DNA of 64,000 bases from Acanthamoeba castellanii str. Neff (lineage: Eukaryota > Discosea > Longamoebia > Acanthamoebidae). Numbering within the stretch: position 1 is the first letter of the stretch; every line of letters begins with the position of its first letter. The notes beneath the pieces are model-generated. The model searched no databases. It had not been told where the DNA came from and saw only the letters and a program-made list of their open reading frames with translations. This document shows positions 22,001 to 33,246 of the stretch, piece after piece. The position numbers and the translations under genes are program-made. The stretch spans positions 204,026-268,025 of the forward strand of contig NW_004457598.1 in the NCBI RefSeq assembly GCF_000313135.1, in the 5' to 3' direction.

Positions 22001-23641
22001 CCAAGGTGGCCAAGTTCCTGACGGCCCTCCACAACAACAACGACCTCACCGAGCCGGTCGACCTCGACCTCAGCGGCAACCCCGCGCTCCGGCCCGACAT
22101 CGCTCCACTCATCTCCCAGCTGGTAAGCTCTCTCTTTCTCTCTTTCTCTTCATTTTCTTCGTTCCATTCAGTGCGTCATCGTAACCGCACACACGCCACC
22201 GCACACGCACGACCGCACACGCACAGGTGATCGGCGGAGTCAACAGGCTGGGCGGACTGGTCCTGGACGACTGCGATCTGCAGGACGCGGGCATGCAGGA
22301 GCTCTTCGCCGCTCTGACGGCCCTCACGCCCGACCTCCAGCTCACTTCGCTCAGGTTCGTGCCCCTCTTCACCCAGCCCAGCACCCACTCTAACCAATGG
22401 AGTGTGTGCGGTGGTGTGCGGTGGTGTGTGCGGTTCGCAGTGTGTCGTACAATGTGACGAAGAGCAAGGGCGACGAGCGCGAGAAGACGGCGACCGCCAT
22501 CCACCAGTTCCTGTCCAAGGCCGGCCCGTCCCTCCGATCCTTCACCCTCCGCGGCGCCGCCCGGCCGCCCGGCCGCCACCACTCCGCCGCCGCTCTGGCC
22601 TCGTCGACTTCGTCGTCGTTGCCCGGCGAACACTCGCGCGGCACGCTCAAACGCGGCAGCGCGGCCGACTCGGCGACAAGCCGCGGCAGCACGCTGAAGA
22701 AGAAAGACGCCGCGGCGGTGTCGGTGACGTCAGCAGCGACTACAACGCCTCTCCGATTCGGGCCGGCGCTGGGCGCGGCTCTGGAATGCCTGGCATGCGC
22801 CGATGCAGCGGCGCCGGGGCTCGAGCGGCTCGAGGTCGACGGAAACGAGGCGGGCGAGGAGGCCGCGCGGGAGCTGGTGCGTGTGGTCGAGGCCCACCCG
22901 AAGCTGGTCGAGCTCGGGTGCGACGACAATGCGATCCCGCTGTGCGTCTACGACGAGCTGCTCGACAAGGTGGTCCGGGCGGGCCTCCGGCTCGCGCGGC
23001 TCTCGGTGCCGGTGGCGGACGGCCGGCGGAGCAAGGACCGGGAGGCGGCCAAGCGCCTGGTGGAGCGGGTCGAACGGTTCAACCGCGGCGAGAGAGACGC
23101 GGCGAGCAGCGAGCAAAAAGCGAAAAGCGAGAAGAAAGAGAAAAAGAAGAAAGCGAAGAAGAACGAAAACGAAAGCGAAGAGGTGGCAGAGACGGCGGCG
23201 GTGGAGACAAAGGGAAAGGAGAAGAAGTCGAAGAAGAACAAGGCCAGGGAAGACGAGGCAAAGAGCGAAGCCAAAAGCGAGGAACCAGCCGAAGTGACGA
23301 AGGCGACAACAAAGAAAACGAAGACTAAGAACGAGGAAGGAGAAGACAAGAAGAAGAAACAAAACGAAGAGGCTGCGATTAGCGAAGGAAAGCAGAGCGA
23401 CGAGACGACACAAAGTGAAGGTCATGCCAACAAAGTGACGGAGAAGAAGGCAAAGAAGAGCCCCAAGGCGAAGGAGCCCTCGACCGCAGACGTCGAAACC
23501 ACGACACCAAACGATGAAGAGGATGTTGCAGAGAGGAAGAGGAACGAGAACAGCGAGGAGGAGAATGCAAGCGGCAAGAAGAAAAAGAAGAAAGGGCACA
23601 AGCAGCAACAAAAGAAGACGGCGGATAATGAGCAGAAGTGA
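19049..23641 (+). CDS. CARMIL-like protein (PH-like, leucine-rich repeats, Lys/Glu-rich tail)
   Basis: Large multi-exon gene (about 17 exons). Start MAATEATYSFSSSSS; exon 1 joins to EFVYETLSSYGDYEIVY. The N-terminus (YSTWVKKINPKGKVQKRLL, LGPFHIFSF) resembles the CARMIL pleckstrin-homology domain. Then come a helical link and a solenoid of leucine-rich repeats: LTHLTLSSLPLGG, HVDFSNCAITHKGIAYLSEA, LRYLNLSHNMLGLEG, YEINLANCALDIA, RRLNVSHNPITE, LRHLDISYTGITAPKVAKFL and GLVLDDCDLQDAGMQEL. CARMIL proteins bind membranes and inhibit actin capping protein; the founding member was found in Acanthamoeba (Acan125). The last exon (about 22440-23641) has Ser- and Ala-rich parts and ends in some 180 residues of Lys/Glu tracts (EKKSKKNKAREDEAK). 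I could not find the capping-protein interaction motif or a verprolin-like segment, so this may be a divergent relative rather than true CARMIL. Confidence 0.72.
20405..20487. repeat. CACACG hexamer array
   Basis: About twelve CACACG units in an intron of the CARMIL-like gene, with a slipped register near its end (CACGCACGCACACG). Confidence 0.95.
21664..21742. repeat. ACACGAC heptamer array
   Basis: About ten tandem ACACGAC units in a CARMIL-like gene intron, then a degenerate CACACAC end. Confidence 0.95.
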
Positions 23642-23710
23642 AAGGGAGCAATACAACATGTTTCTGGGGCAAGAAGAGGCACAGTATTATGACAGGGCTT
23701 TAGATTTCAA

Positions 23711-25200
23711 CATGGCTCCAGACGTCACCAAGGACAACTCAGTCGGTGGGGAGCCACGTCAGCAGTTATTATTCAAATTGCTTTTTGGTCGAAGTGGCAA
23801 CAAAGAAGTATCAAATTGGACCCAGCGCCTCACTTTCTCTGTCACCCACGGATGCAAAGAGAAGAAAAGGTATCCACCCCCCACAACGCTCAGAGAGCGC
23901 TCACAGGTGAGGCCACACCTTTTTTTTAATTAACCTTTCCACCCAAAAGTATGCTGGAGGTGAGAAGCGGCCGCGGACCAAGCGGGTAACGAAGCCAGTA
24001 ATCTGCGCCGTGTGTAAGAGGGTTATCGGATCAGCCCAGGCCCTCATCAGCCACGCCAAGATACACGAACCAAAGAAAAAACCGCGACTGGAAGAACACG
24101 CCCCAGCGGAGAAGAACGTGGCCACTGACCAAGCTCCGACTCCCACGGTGCACCTCCACGACGGCTTCGAGGCCACAGCGATCGATTCACTCTTCGGCTA
24201 CTCATCCGGCTCGGCCACTTCGTCATCTTCATCTTTGTCTTCGTCTTCATCGTCTGTGCCGGCGTGGTTAATGCAGACACCACTTGAGTCGCCGCCACCG
24301 GTGATCACCAGCAGCACCTGTGTCGGAGAGGTCCTGTGCGAGCTGCATGATGCTCCCGAGCACCCGACCGGCACGCAACTGCGGCTGCTCATCTCCCGGG
24401 CGCACGTCGACGCCGTCCAGCCGTCGGTGACGCTGCACGGATTCGACGGCGGCCCGACTACTACTGGCCGTGGACACTCCTCGCCCAGCGTCAAGTCAAC
24501 GGCGGCCGAGCCAACGATGACGGTCGGGTGGCCTTCTTCGTGTGCGACATCAATTGGGGCCGACTCGTGTGCCTGAACCCGATGGAGACGCACAAACCCA
24601 CCCTGCACCGCCTGGCAATCAGCGTGATCAACGCCCAAGACCAAGTCATCTATCGCCACCAGGTCACGCAACGCAGAAGGCGGAGTACGTGTTGATGACT
24701 CATGCCAATCCCCTCTTTGCAATGTCCAACGCTGACGTTCGTTTTTCTTTCGGCCGAAAGTGGAAGGAGGCGCCGAGGAGCAAGAGGAGTCGTCAGATGA
24801 TGACGAAGAAGAAAGCGAGGACGCCGTTGTGCTCTGCCGCACGTGCTTTGACAAATCGAGCAATCCCCCACAGGTTGGTTGTCTGCTTCCTCTTTGTGTG
24901 TTGCAACACACCTTCATAACGCTTGCCCAATTCTTCACGCCAGGATTCGGATGACAGTATCGTGAAGAGTGCCGGTGGTACCCAGGCGGCATGCTCAACA
25001 CCTCCTACGGGGTCCCCACCGCGCCCTTCCAGCTTACCGACGCTTACACCTCAAGGGGCACCGACGTGTCCGACGTGCGAGCGCACATTTCACACTCGCC
25101 AAGCTTTGGCGTCTCACCAAGCACATGCACATTGCCGGAAGAAGGACGACAAGATGAAGCAGAAGAAGAAGACCGGTGCAGTTATCCACAGGTTGTCTGG
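23711..25200 (+). CDS. C2H2 zinc-finger protein, one apparent frame break; 3' end unresolved
   Basis: Probable nucleic-acid-binding protein. Candidate starts are ATG 23711 (MAPDVTKDNSVGGEP) or 23658. Exon 1 ends ERSQ at about 23907 and joins YAGGEKRPRTKRV at 23950. Finger 1 is CAVCKRVIGSAQALISHAKIH (C-x2-C-x12-H-x3-H; cited in 2 parts: CAVCKRVIGSA, QALISHAKIH). A Ser-rich stretch and a beta-rich middle follow. Near 24450 the frame slips one base: TLHGFDGG continues as PDYYWPWTLLAQRQVNG and FFVCDINWGRLVCLNPM. An extra C in the CCC run would repair it. The exon probably ends at 24685 (donor GTACGTG) and joins EGGAEEQEESSDDDEEE with a CxxC (CRTCF). The last clear exon (from about 24946) carries CPTCERTFHTRQALASHQAH followed by AHC, a second finger. 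Beyond 25200 the frame is unclear. The 5' end nearly touches the CARMIL-like stop. Confidence 0.6.
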
Positions 25201-25521
25201 CGGTGATTTTACACCAGATAATAAAACAGAAAATTCTTTTCCTGGACTTCATCTTTCGGCCATGCGTGCCCGCACTGGTGGGGCTGATCACCTGCGACGC
25301 TGGGTCACCTCTTCCTCTTCGGCGCCACGACTTGGTGGCAGCCCCTCGCTGTCCTGCCGCACCTGCTTTCTGTCATCCTCTTCTTCCCCTCCACAATTTT
25401 CATCTTCATTTTCATCATCAGCGCGCCTATCCACCAATGCTGCATCCGTACGGATACGATCTTCTCCAATTCCATATCAAGTGAAGTTGATTTTATTGAT
25501 CAATCGTACAGGGCTCGCGAT

Positions 25522-27800
25522 TTGCTTCGTCCACACACAACCTCGAAGAGTCCTCTACGCACAAAGCAAGGTAAAATCATAATCGATCGGCACGCATCTC
25601 GTTCGTGGCAGCGATGGGCTCTGCTGACTCAGGAGGTCTGCAGGCATGCAGGGCAAGCCAGGCCGGCCGCTGTCCTCCGGAGGCAGCGCTACCCCGGCCT
25701 CGACCAGTGGGCCGCGCGCTTTCGCAAGCTCACGGAGCGCGAGAAGACTCTGCCCATCCTCCTCGAGATGCTCGCCAACGCGCCTCCGGTACACCACACG
25801 CGCACGCACACGCACACGCACACGCGCACGCACACGCACACGTCTGACACCGTTGAACGGCGCAACACGCAGGGACCGACCGGTGCGAAGTACGAAATGC
25901 TGATCGAGCAGTGTTTCGAGGAGAAGCGGCCCGACCTGGCAACCCAGCTCTACGACCACCTCCGCGCCGAGACCACCACCACCCAGGCGGCGGCGCCCGT
26001 GCCGCTGGCCGTGTTCGACGTCCTGCTCCAGGGCTACGGCCGCGCGGGTGACCGGCAGCGGCTGGCGCAGGTGCAGCGCGACATGCGCGAGGTCGGCGTG
26101 CGGCCGGGCATGTCGACCTACACGATCCTGATCGACGCGTGGGGCAAGGCGGGCGACCTCCGCCGCATGTGGCAGGCGTGGGAGGACATGCGCGAGCAGG
26201 GCCTGCGGCCCAACGTGGTGGTCTACACCAGCGTCATCGCCACCCTGGGCAAGCTGGGCGACGTGGCGGCCATGGAGCGCACCTTTGCCGAGATGCAGCG
26301 TTCGTCGGGGGACGGGGTCGAGCCCAATCGGACCACCTACAACGCCATGGTCCACAGCTACGGCCAGCAGCAGATGATGGACAAGATGGAGGCCCTGGTC
26401 GAGCGCATGCGGGCCGACCCGGGCCTGGGCCTCGATAACTTCACCCACTCGGCGGTGGTCGCCGCGTGGTCGCGTGCGGGCCGCGTCGACAAGGCGCTGG
26501 AGGCCTTCGATTCGATCGCGGCGACGGGCGGCCAGCCGAGCCTCCACGCGTGGACCGCGATCCTGCACATGCTCGGCACGGCGGGGCGGAGCGACGAGAT
26601 GCTGCGCACGCTGGACAAGATGAAGCGGCTCGGCGTCAAGCCGTCGACGGCGGTCTACAATACCATCATCAACGCGTTCGGCAAGGCCAGGAATATTCAT
26701 AGCATGATGGACACCTTCAAAGCCATGCGAAGGTTCGTGCACCTGCGACGCGCGCGCGCACACACACACACACCGCACACACGACACCCTCACGATGTGC
26801 TGGCTTACACACATTTTTGTGGTGCGATCAGAGATGGGGTGGCGGCAGACGTGAAGACGTACAACACGCTCATAGACACCTGGGCCAAAACCGGAAAGGC
26901 CGTCGAAGCCGAAAAGTTTTACGTACTCATGAAGAGGTACCACTCGTCACCGCACATGCACCATCGCGCGCGCGCAACACACATACACACACACGACACA
27001 CGCTCATGACAATGTTCGCAAATACAGGGAAGGGCTACAGCCGACCATGTACACGATAGCGAGCCTCATGGACGCCTACACGCGCGCGGATCAGTTCGAG
27101 AAGGTGCTCCGATTAATTTCACGGATGAAGAAGGAGGGCAGAGCGCCGGACAACGTCGTCTTCAACCTCCTCATCGACACCTACGGACGGATGGGCAAAC
27201 CGGAGGAGGCCGAGAAGGTGCTGTGCGGCGCAATGAAGGAATACGGCATCGCGCTGGAGACCAACAACTTCACTTCGGTCATCGAGGTACACACGCACTA
27301 CCACACACACACACACACACACCGCATCGCATCGCACACGCGCGCACGACAAGGAGTTGACAATACTAACACTGCACCACACAGGCGTGGGCGAGAAACG
27401 GGAATTTGGACAAGGCCGAGGAGTGGCTGCACAGGATGAACACGGACTACGCCACGAAACCGGACATCAAGACCTTGACCACCCTCCTCTCATTCTGCAT
27501 TCCAGCGGTTCGCTCCTCCTGACCTTTTTTTACATTTGTTTGCTCTCACTGTTATGGGACTAACCCCGACACGACACGCGCACACGCGCCACACACCCCG
27601 CACACACACCACCGCACACGCAACAGGCGGATGTGAAGAGAGGAAGGCGGGTCATTCACATGATCGAGCAGCACAAGCTGCAGAAGGACAAGCAGGCCAG
27701 GGAGACGATCCGCCAGTTCCACGCCGCCACCAAGCGACCAGACCAAGAAAAGAAGAATCAGCCCACCTCGCCTTCCACCACCTCACCCGATCGTTCTTGA
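25522..27800 (+). CDS. Pentatricopeptide repeat (PPR) protein
   Basis: PPR proteins bind organellar RNA and direct its processing or translation, usually in mitochondria of non-plant hosts. The coding body is clear from about 25635: WAARFRKLTEREKTLPILLEML, then a long exon (about 25874-26732) with tandem 35-residue units such as MSTYTILIDAWGKAGDLRRM, NVVVYTSVIATLGKLGDVAA, NRTTYNAMVHSYGQQQMMDK and STAVYNTIINAFGKARNIHS. Later exons add VKTYNTLIDTWAKTGKAVEA, DNVVFNLLIDTYGRMGKPEE and NNFTSVIEAWARNGNLDKAE, ending RPDQEKKNQPTSPSTTSPDR. I count at least ten repeats. The N-terminus is unsure: the 25522 frame opens on TTG, and an Arg/Ser-rich stretch upstream (from ATG 25262) looks like a mitochondrial targeting sequence but needs a splice to join. 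Introns carry CACACG arrays. Confidence 0.8.
25796..25845. repeat. CACACG hexamer array
   Basis: About eight imperfect CACACG/CACGCG units in an intron of the PPR gene. Confidence 0.9.
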
Positions 27801-28068
27801 TTTCAACAGAAAAAGCACAAGACCCATTTACTGGTAAGGCGTGTGCTCTGTGATGCCCCTTGGAACCGGACAACGAACTGGGCGAACGGCTTGAATGCGG
27901 TTGCTGGGTGTTGTCTTTCTCTCTTTTTCTGTCTTTTCGTTTTCGTTCTTTTGTTATCGCTTTCATTCTTGTTGGCCAGAAGCGAAACACAGCGCTGTGT
28001 CCGTTGCCGTTCGCGCCCTCGACCTCCTCATCGTTCAATCTTTTTTTGAAAGAGAGAAGAAGGAAAAG
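27801..28068. other. Intergenic between PPR and kinase genes
   Basis: 268 bases. Pyrimidine-rich leader (CTTTCTCTCTTTTTCTG, then TTTTCGTTTTCG) before the kinase ATG. No exon seen. Confidence 0.5.
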
Positions 28069-30764
28069 ATGGACAGCGGGAGCAATGACCACGAGGGCAT
28101 TTGGGAGACGGATTTCAAAATCGACTACAAGGACCTCAACTTCGAGGGCGAGGTTGCCGAGGGCGCCTTCGGCAAGATTTACAAAGGCGACTACTTCGGC
28201 ACCCCCGTCGCCATCAAAAAGTACACTTCTCCCCTTTGTTGTTGTTGGCCGTGACCATGACCCCACGACTTGCTTCTTTTTTTAATTTATTTGTATTTAT
28301 TTTTATTTATTTGTTACGCGGCACATGGCTATCTAATTTCAATTCTTTAACTCCGCGTTGGCTCAAACCAGGTTCATAGAGAGCGGGTACGTGGAAGATG
28401 ACCAAAAGTACATCGCCCGAGAGGTCTCCACCCTCAAGTACGCCCACCTCCTCTTTCTTTTTGTTTTTTCTTTGTTATTTTTTTATTTAAAAATTCAAAT
28501 ATTTAAATGCATTAATTAAACACAGGGGAATTCGGCATCCGTGCATCGTCAACTTCATGGGCGTGTGCGTCCACTCGTCGGGCGTGTACATCGTCACGGA
28601 GTGGATTCCCAACGGCGACCTCACGCACCTGCTCAAGAACTCCAGCGTCGAGATATCGTGGAAGGACCGAACACAGATGCTCATCGACGCCGCCGTTGCC
28701 ATGCGCTACCTCCACGCCCACAGCATCATCCACAGGTGCGTCCCGGTCGTCTCAGTGCTGCCAACGCTGCGTTGCTCACCGCACACGACGCACACAACAC
28801 GCACCACCGCACACAGAGATCTCAAGTCGGAGAACCTGCTGTTGACCGAGAACGGCCGCGTGAAGGTGTGCGACTTGGGGTTCGCCCGCACCACAAAGAA
28901 ACTCACCCGTAGCATGTCGGTCGCCGGTACCGAACTGTACATGGCGGTGCGCATCCCTCCACACGCACCATCGCACACACGCACACACGCACCACCGCAC
29001 ACACGGCTAATGAGTAAAATTGCTTTTCTTGTTCAGCCCGAGGTCATGCTGGGTGAGGACTACGACGAGAAATGCGACGTGTACAGCTTTGGCATTGTGA
29101 TCTTTGAGATGATTTGCCGGCACCCGCCGCCGAAGAGGAGCCTGGAGACGAAGTACTCGTTCCCGTCGGGTCTTCTCACCCAATACATGCCTCCCGACTG
29201 TACGTTCACCAACATATTGGCATTGTGTGTGTCGTGTGTGTCGTGTGTGTCGTGTGTGTCGTGTGTGTCGTGTGTCGACGAGTGCATGTCGTTGCTGACT
29301 TCTCACCATCACCATCAGGTCCGCCCGATTTGGCGCTTCTCACGATGGACTGCACTCAGTTCGAGAAGGAGGGCCGGCCTTCGTTCGAGGAGATCTTCCG
29401 CTCGCTCAAGGAGCTCTTCGACGAGCTCGAAGCCGAGGAAGCCGCCGCCTTCGTCAACAACAGCCAGGTACGCTTTATTGATTTTTATTATTTAGCTATT
29501 TATTCTTATTATTATCCTTATTTATAATTTATTGTTATTTTATTTTATTCGATTGTTTGTTTTTAAGTCCGAGTTTGCGTTGGCTCGGACTTACGCCGAT
29601 CGTGTTCGCATCGGGCAGGAGATGGCGAGGGTGGAGCAGGAGAGGCACGCGCGTCTGGCGAGGGAGCAGGAGGAGCGGGACCGGAGGGAGCAGGAGGAGA
29701 AGGATCGCCGGGAGCAGGAGGAGAAGGACCGCAAGGCCCGCGTGGTCAAGGAGAAGCGCGACAAGGAACTCAGAGACCGCGAGAAGCTCAGGAAGAAGCA
29801 GGAGAAGGGCCAAGAGGAGATCAAGAAGCAAGAGGTACTCCCAACATTTAATATATTTAATTTAGAAGAATCAATTCTACAATTATAATTGTTTTTTGTT
29901 AATCTGGACTAATTTTAACAACAAAAATATTTGATTGAATAGGATGACGAGCAGCGGGCCAAGGAGCGGGAGAGCCAGATCAGGGCGCAGTTGGAGAAGG
30001 AGGTGATGGAGAAGCTCGAGCAGGAGAAGAAGGCCATCCGCGAGCAGCTGGAGCAGGAGTACGCGCAGAAGGAGAAGAAGGAGCGCGAAGAGCGCGAGAA
30101 GAAGGAGCGGGCCGAGCGCGAGGAGCGTGAACAGAAGGAGCGCGAGGAGATCGAACGCCGCGCGCGGGACGAGGCCGTACTCAACCTGACCTCGCCGCGG
30201 TCGCGCAAGCTCGGCTCCGGCTCGTCGGCGGCCAAGGCCAAGAAAGAGAAAGAGAACAAGAACGAAGACGACGACGGCAAGGAGCCCAAGAAGGAGCGCG
30301 CTCGGAGTTGGGCGCTGCGGGGCGCGCGCAAGTCGCAGCTGAAGCAGGCGCTGAAGGAGGAGGGCGCCAAGGCGACGAGCTCCGAGGCGCTGGTGGAGGG
30401 AAAGAGCGAAAGAGACGAGGCCAAGCAAAGAGAGAAGGAGGAGAAGAAAGCGAAGGAGGCGAGGAGGCGGTCGTGGGCGCCCATGCGGCTGCTCGAGGAG
30501 AAGGAGAAGAAGAAGAAAGCGAAAGAAGAGAAGCGAAAGAAGGAAGAGGAAGAGAGGCTGAAGAAGAAGGAAGAGAAAAAGAAGAAGAAGGTCGAGAAGA
30601 AGATCGCGCAGGAGGAGAAGAAGATCGAGCGGGACGACAAGAAGCACTCCCGGACCCGCAGCGGCAGCCTGGCCGTTGTCGCCGAGAAGAGCAAGATCCC
30701 GGGACCGGGCTCGATGGGCATGCCCGCACTCTCCATCAACGAGGAGGCCCACCCCTTCGGCTAA
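28069..30764 (+). CDS. TKL-like protein kinase with long charged coiled coil and DLG motif
   Basis: Start MDSGSNDHEGIWETDFKIDY at 28069. The kinase domain is spread over several exons: glycine loop GEVAEGAFGKIYKG, VAIKK lysine, RHPCIVNFMGVC, catalytic HRDLKSEN, VCDLGFARTT and MAPEVMLGEDYDEKCDVYSF. The metal-binding motif is DLG, not DFG; DLG is tolerated in many active kinases (for example LIMK-like types). C-lobe ends MDCTQFEKEGRPSFEEIFRS. From about 29570 the protein turns into a very long Glu/Lys/Arg coiled coil (RREQEEKDRREQEEKDR, EKKEREEREKKERAEREERE), interrupted by a Ser/Arg piece (LTSPRSRKLGSGSS) and closing MGMPALSINEEAHPFG, stop 30764. The coil probably drives dimerisation or binding to the cytoskeleton (inference). 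Not an SHK kinase: no SH2 is present. Confidence 0.85.
29224..29277. repeat. TGTGTGTCG nonamer array
   Basis: Five to six 9-base units in a kinase-gene intron. The period is three codons, so it yields a spurious Cys-Val-Ser reading frame. Confidence 0.92.
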
Positions 30765-31185
30765 CCGCCAACTTCGGCACCACCAGCTACAGCTGCGTGT
30801 GTTGTTGTGTGGCACTATGTCTTGTCTTGTCTGGTTTTGTTTTGTTCTTGACTTAGTAGTATCTTGAAGAAGAAGTGTTACATGGCCCACTCACACCATC
30901 ATCATCGGCCTTGCGTGTTGGACCAGTGGCTGTCTGACAGATCGTGAGCGCACCTGATGTTACGCGCTGTTGCGTGTGGCTCCCATTTTTGATTTTTGTT
31001 TGTTTTCTTGCTCGCGTTTTCTTTTTTCGCTTATTTTTTTGGCTTCCGGCGAGCAAACGGAGCAGCACATCTGCGAAGGGGGCGGCCTCTTGTATCAAAC
31101 TTGATTTCTCCTCTTCTTGTTCCTTCTCTCCCATCTTTCTTTCTGTCCATATCTTGCGCTTAGGTTCGCCCCACAACACTCCAGC
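30765..31185. other. Intergenic upstream of CK2 beta
   Basis: 421 bases: 3' flank of the kinase gene and a T- and C-rich region before the CK2 beta ATG. No exon or strong TATA box seen. Confidence 0.55.
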
Positions 31186-32498
31186 ATGAATGTACGTCCT
31201 TTCTTCTGTCGCCCTCTTTTTTCAATTTTCCTCCCCTCCCTCTAATCGAGGCTGTAATTTATCTGTAACTGGGGCGATTCATCACCGATCACCTCATTCA
31301 ACTCTCGCTTCATTCTGCCGCTTCCCCCTCCCTCCGATTTTGTTAATTCTTTTTCTCATCGAATCAACAGAGAAGCAAAAGCAGAGCTGCCGCCAGCGAG
31401 AAGGGTAACAAAAAGGATGTCGAGGTGGACTCCGAATCAGACTCGGATGAGCTTTCGTCGGAGGATCAGACCTGGATTCAGTGGTTTTGCAGTCTCAAGG
31501 GCAACGAATTTTTTGTAGAGGTGGACGAGGACTACATCCAGGACGACTTCAACCTCACGGGTCTGCGGAGTATCGTCTCCAACTATGACTATGCTCTGGA
31601 CATGATTCTCGATGCTGAATCTGGTACGTCATTAGCATCCATCTTGGTGTATGCCGTTGCCAATCTGTCCGATTTTGTCGTTCGAGCGAATTTTCGCATT
31701 TCTTTTGTCATTTTCACATTATCACGTCTCTCGGCACTCACTGGATCGAACCGTTGATTAATCACAATCTCTGCATTTTTAATGGCTTCAGATGAGGCCC
31801 TCACCGAGGAGCAACAGGACAGCATAGAATCTGCAGCGGAGATGCTGTACGGCCTCATTCACGCGCGGTACATCCTCACCAACCGCGGACTGGCGTCGAT
31901 GGTGGACAAGTACAACGCCATGGAGTTTGGCCGCTGCCCACGAGTCTACTGCCAGGGCCAGGCCGTCCTGCCCGTCGGCCAGTCCGACATCCCGCGCATG
32001 AACACCGTCAAGCTCTTCTGCCCGCGCTGCGAAGACATCTACTACCCCAAGCTCTCTCGCCACAACCGTACGTCTCTCTCTCTCTCTCCGTGTGTGTGCG
32101 GTGTGTGCGTGTGCGGTTGCGTGTCGATGCCTGATCGCGCTGATGGATCGCATTGTAGAGATCGATGGTGCCTACTTCGGCAGCACGTTCCCGCACCTGC
32201 TGCTTCAGATGTACCCCGAGTTCATCCCGCCCAAGCCCACCATCTCCTACGTGCCCAGGATCTACGGTTTCAAGATTCACAAGAGCGCCAGGTCGAGGAT
32301 CGGTACGCGCGCCTTCGCCCCTTCACCTTCTCTCGCTTGAAAACCACGCGCCACCGCGACATGCACATGCACCGTTCCTGCTCGGCACGCGCACTCGCAA
32401 TGCAACGCAACTGTTGACTGCACTGACCCGGGCCAGAAACTCTCTCCAACAACACAAACTCAGGCGCTACGGCCGGCGCGAGGAAGATGGAGGAGTGA
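31186..32498 (+). CDS. CSNK2B: Casein kinase II regulatory (beta) subunit
   Basis: Regulatory subunit that dimerises and docks the CK2 catalytic subunits. Exons: 31186-31191 (only Met-Asn), 31371-31623, 31792-32067, 32159-32302 and 32464-32498; all phases join. After a short charged N-terminus come the conserved [20 protein letters not shown] and [11 protein letters not shown]. The acidic loop is [23 protein letters not shown], followed by [20 protein letters not shown] and [14 protein letters not shown]. The zinc finger is complete: CPRVYC at one end and [11 protein letters not shown] at the other, the latter being the dimer interface. C-terminal [15 protein letters not shown] and [11 protein letters not shown] bind the catalytic subunit. 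The tail is short ([10 protein letters not shown]). Part of exon 3 and the 3' flank recur as a pseudogene at 36228-36640. Confidence 0.95.
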
Positions 32499-33246
32499 GC
32501 GGCGCGAGCGGACGAGGAGGTGTTACGTTCGGACCTGGTGGAGGCGGAGGCGGAGGCGGAGTTGAGTAGAACGACGAGAGGTGGAGGGAGGTGGACATCA
32601 GGTCGTAGAGAAAAGATCGGAGGACCACCACCCCACACGAACGAAGACGACGAGGATGGAGGGAGACAAACTGGGAGTTTGGGGGAGGCACTGTAACCTT
32701 GTCCGACAGACATGAACCTAAAAACCAAAAAAATAAAAATAAAAATCAATGTTTTATCATGATTTGGTGAACGTGGCGCGAAGTTTCTTGCAATTGTCGC
32801 CAAGCCACGCTGATTCTGTGGCGATGGTTTGGCGATCTGCAAGGAGCGGCGTCGCTGTTTAGCGAGTAGTCGAAGCAGTGAGTAACACAGAGGCACTTGT
32901 TGCATGTTGTGCTGACCAGCGCGTCGCAGTGCGGAACTTTGGCTGTGCCTGCGAGAAGGGCACCTCGCCGCCTGTCCGACATCACGCGCTGTGGACAAGA
33001 GCGCGGTTGGCTTCGTCTGTCATGCGCTCGCTGGGTCATAAGTTCGCTGAGTTCGGATAATTGGGGGGGGGGCAAGACAAAGACCCCGCGGGATTAGGGG
33101 CTAGGCGGGCACTTGAGCCAGGCGTGCTGCGCCGAGAGCCGAGCGTGTGACATAGCCCGAACGGCGCGGCGCCGGCTGGGAGAGCTTGGCACCAATTATT
33201 TTTATTTTCCACTGCGCCGACGGGCTCCCGAGAACGGGGAAGAAGG
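32499..33246. other. CK2 beta 3' flank and convergent intergenic
   Basis: 32515-32797 is the source of the copy found at 36363-36637 (glycine-codon-like GGAGGCGGAGGC repeat, then AAACCAAAAAAATAAAAATAAA). 32800-33246 lies between convergent genes; it has a G10 run at about 33062 and no exon. Confidence 0.6.

Noticed and set aside
22730..23659. Leu/Phe-rich antisense frame that looks like membrane segments
   Set aside because: It is the complement of the Lys/Glu-rich tail of the CARMIL-like gene.
25262..25582. Firm mitochondrial targeting exon for the PPR gene
   Set aside because: The Arg/Ser-rich stretch is suggestive, but no splice choice joins it to the PPR frame convincingly, so it is only mentioned as a possibility.
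25555..26943. Long antisense open frame (over 400 codons) across the PPR gene
   Set aside because: GC-rich coding sequence often leaves the antisense open; the product is His/Arg/Val-rich with no domain, while the sense strand gives clear PPR repeats.
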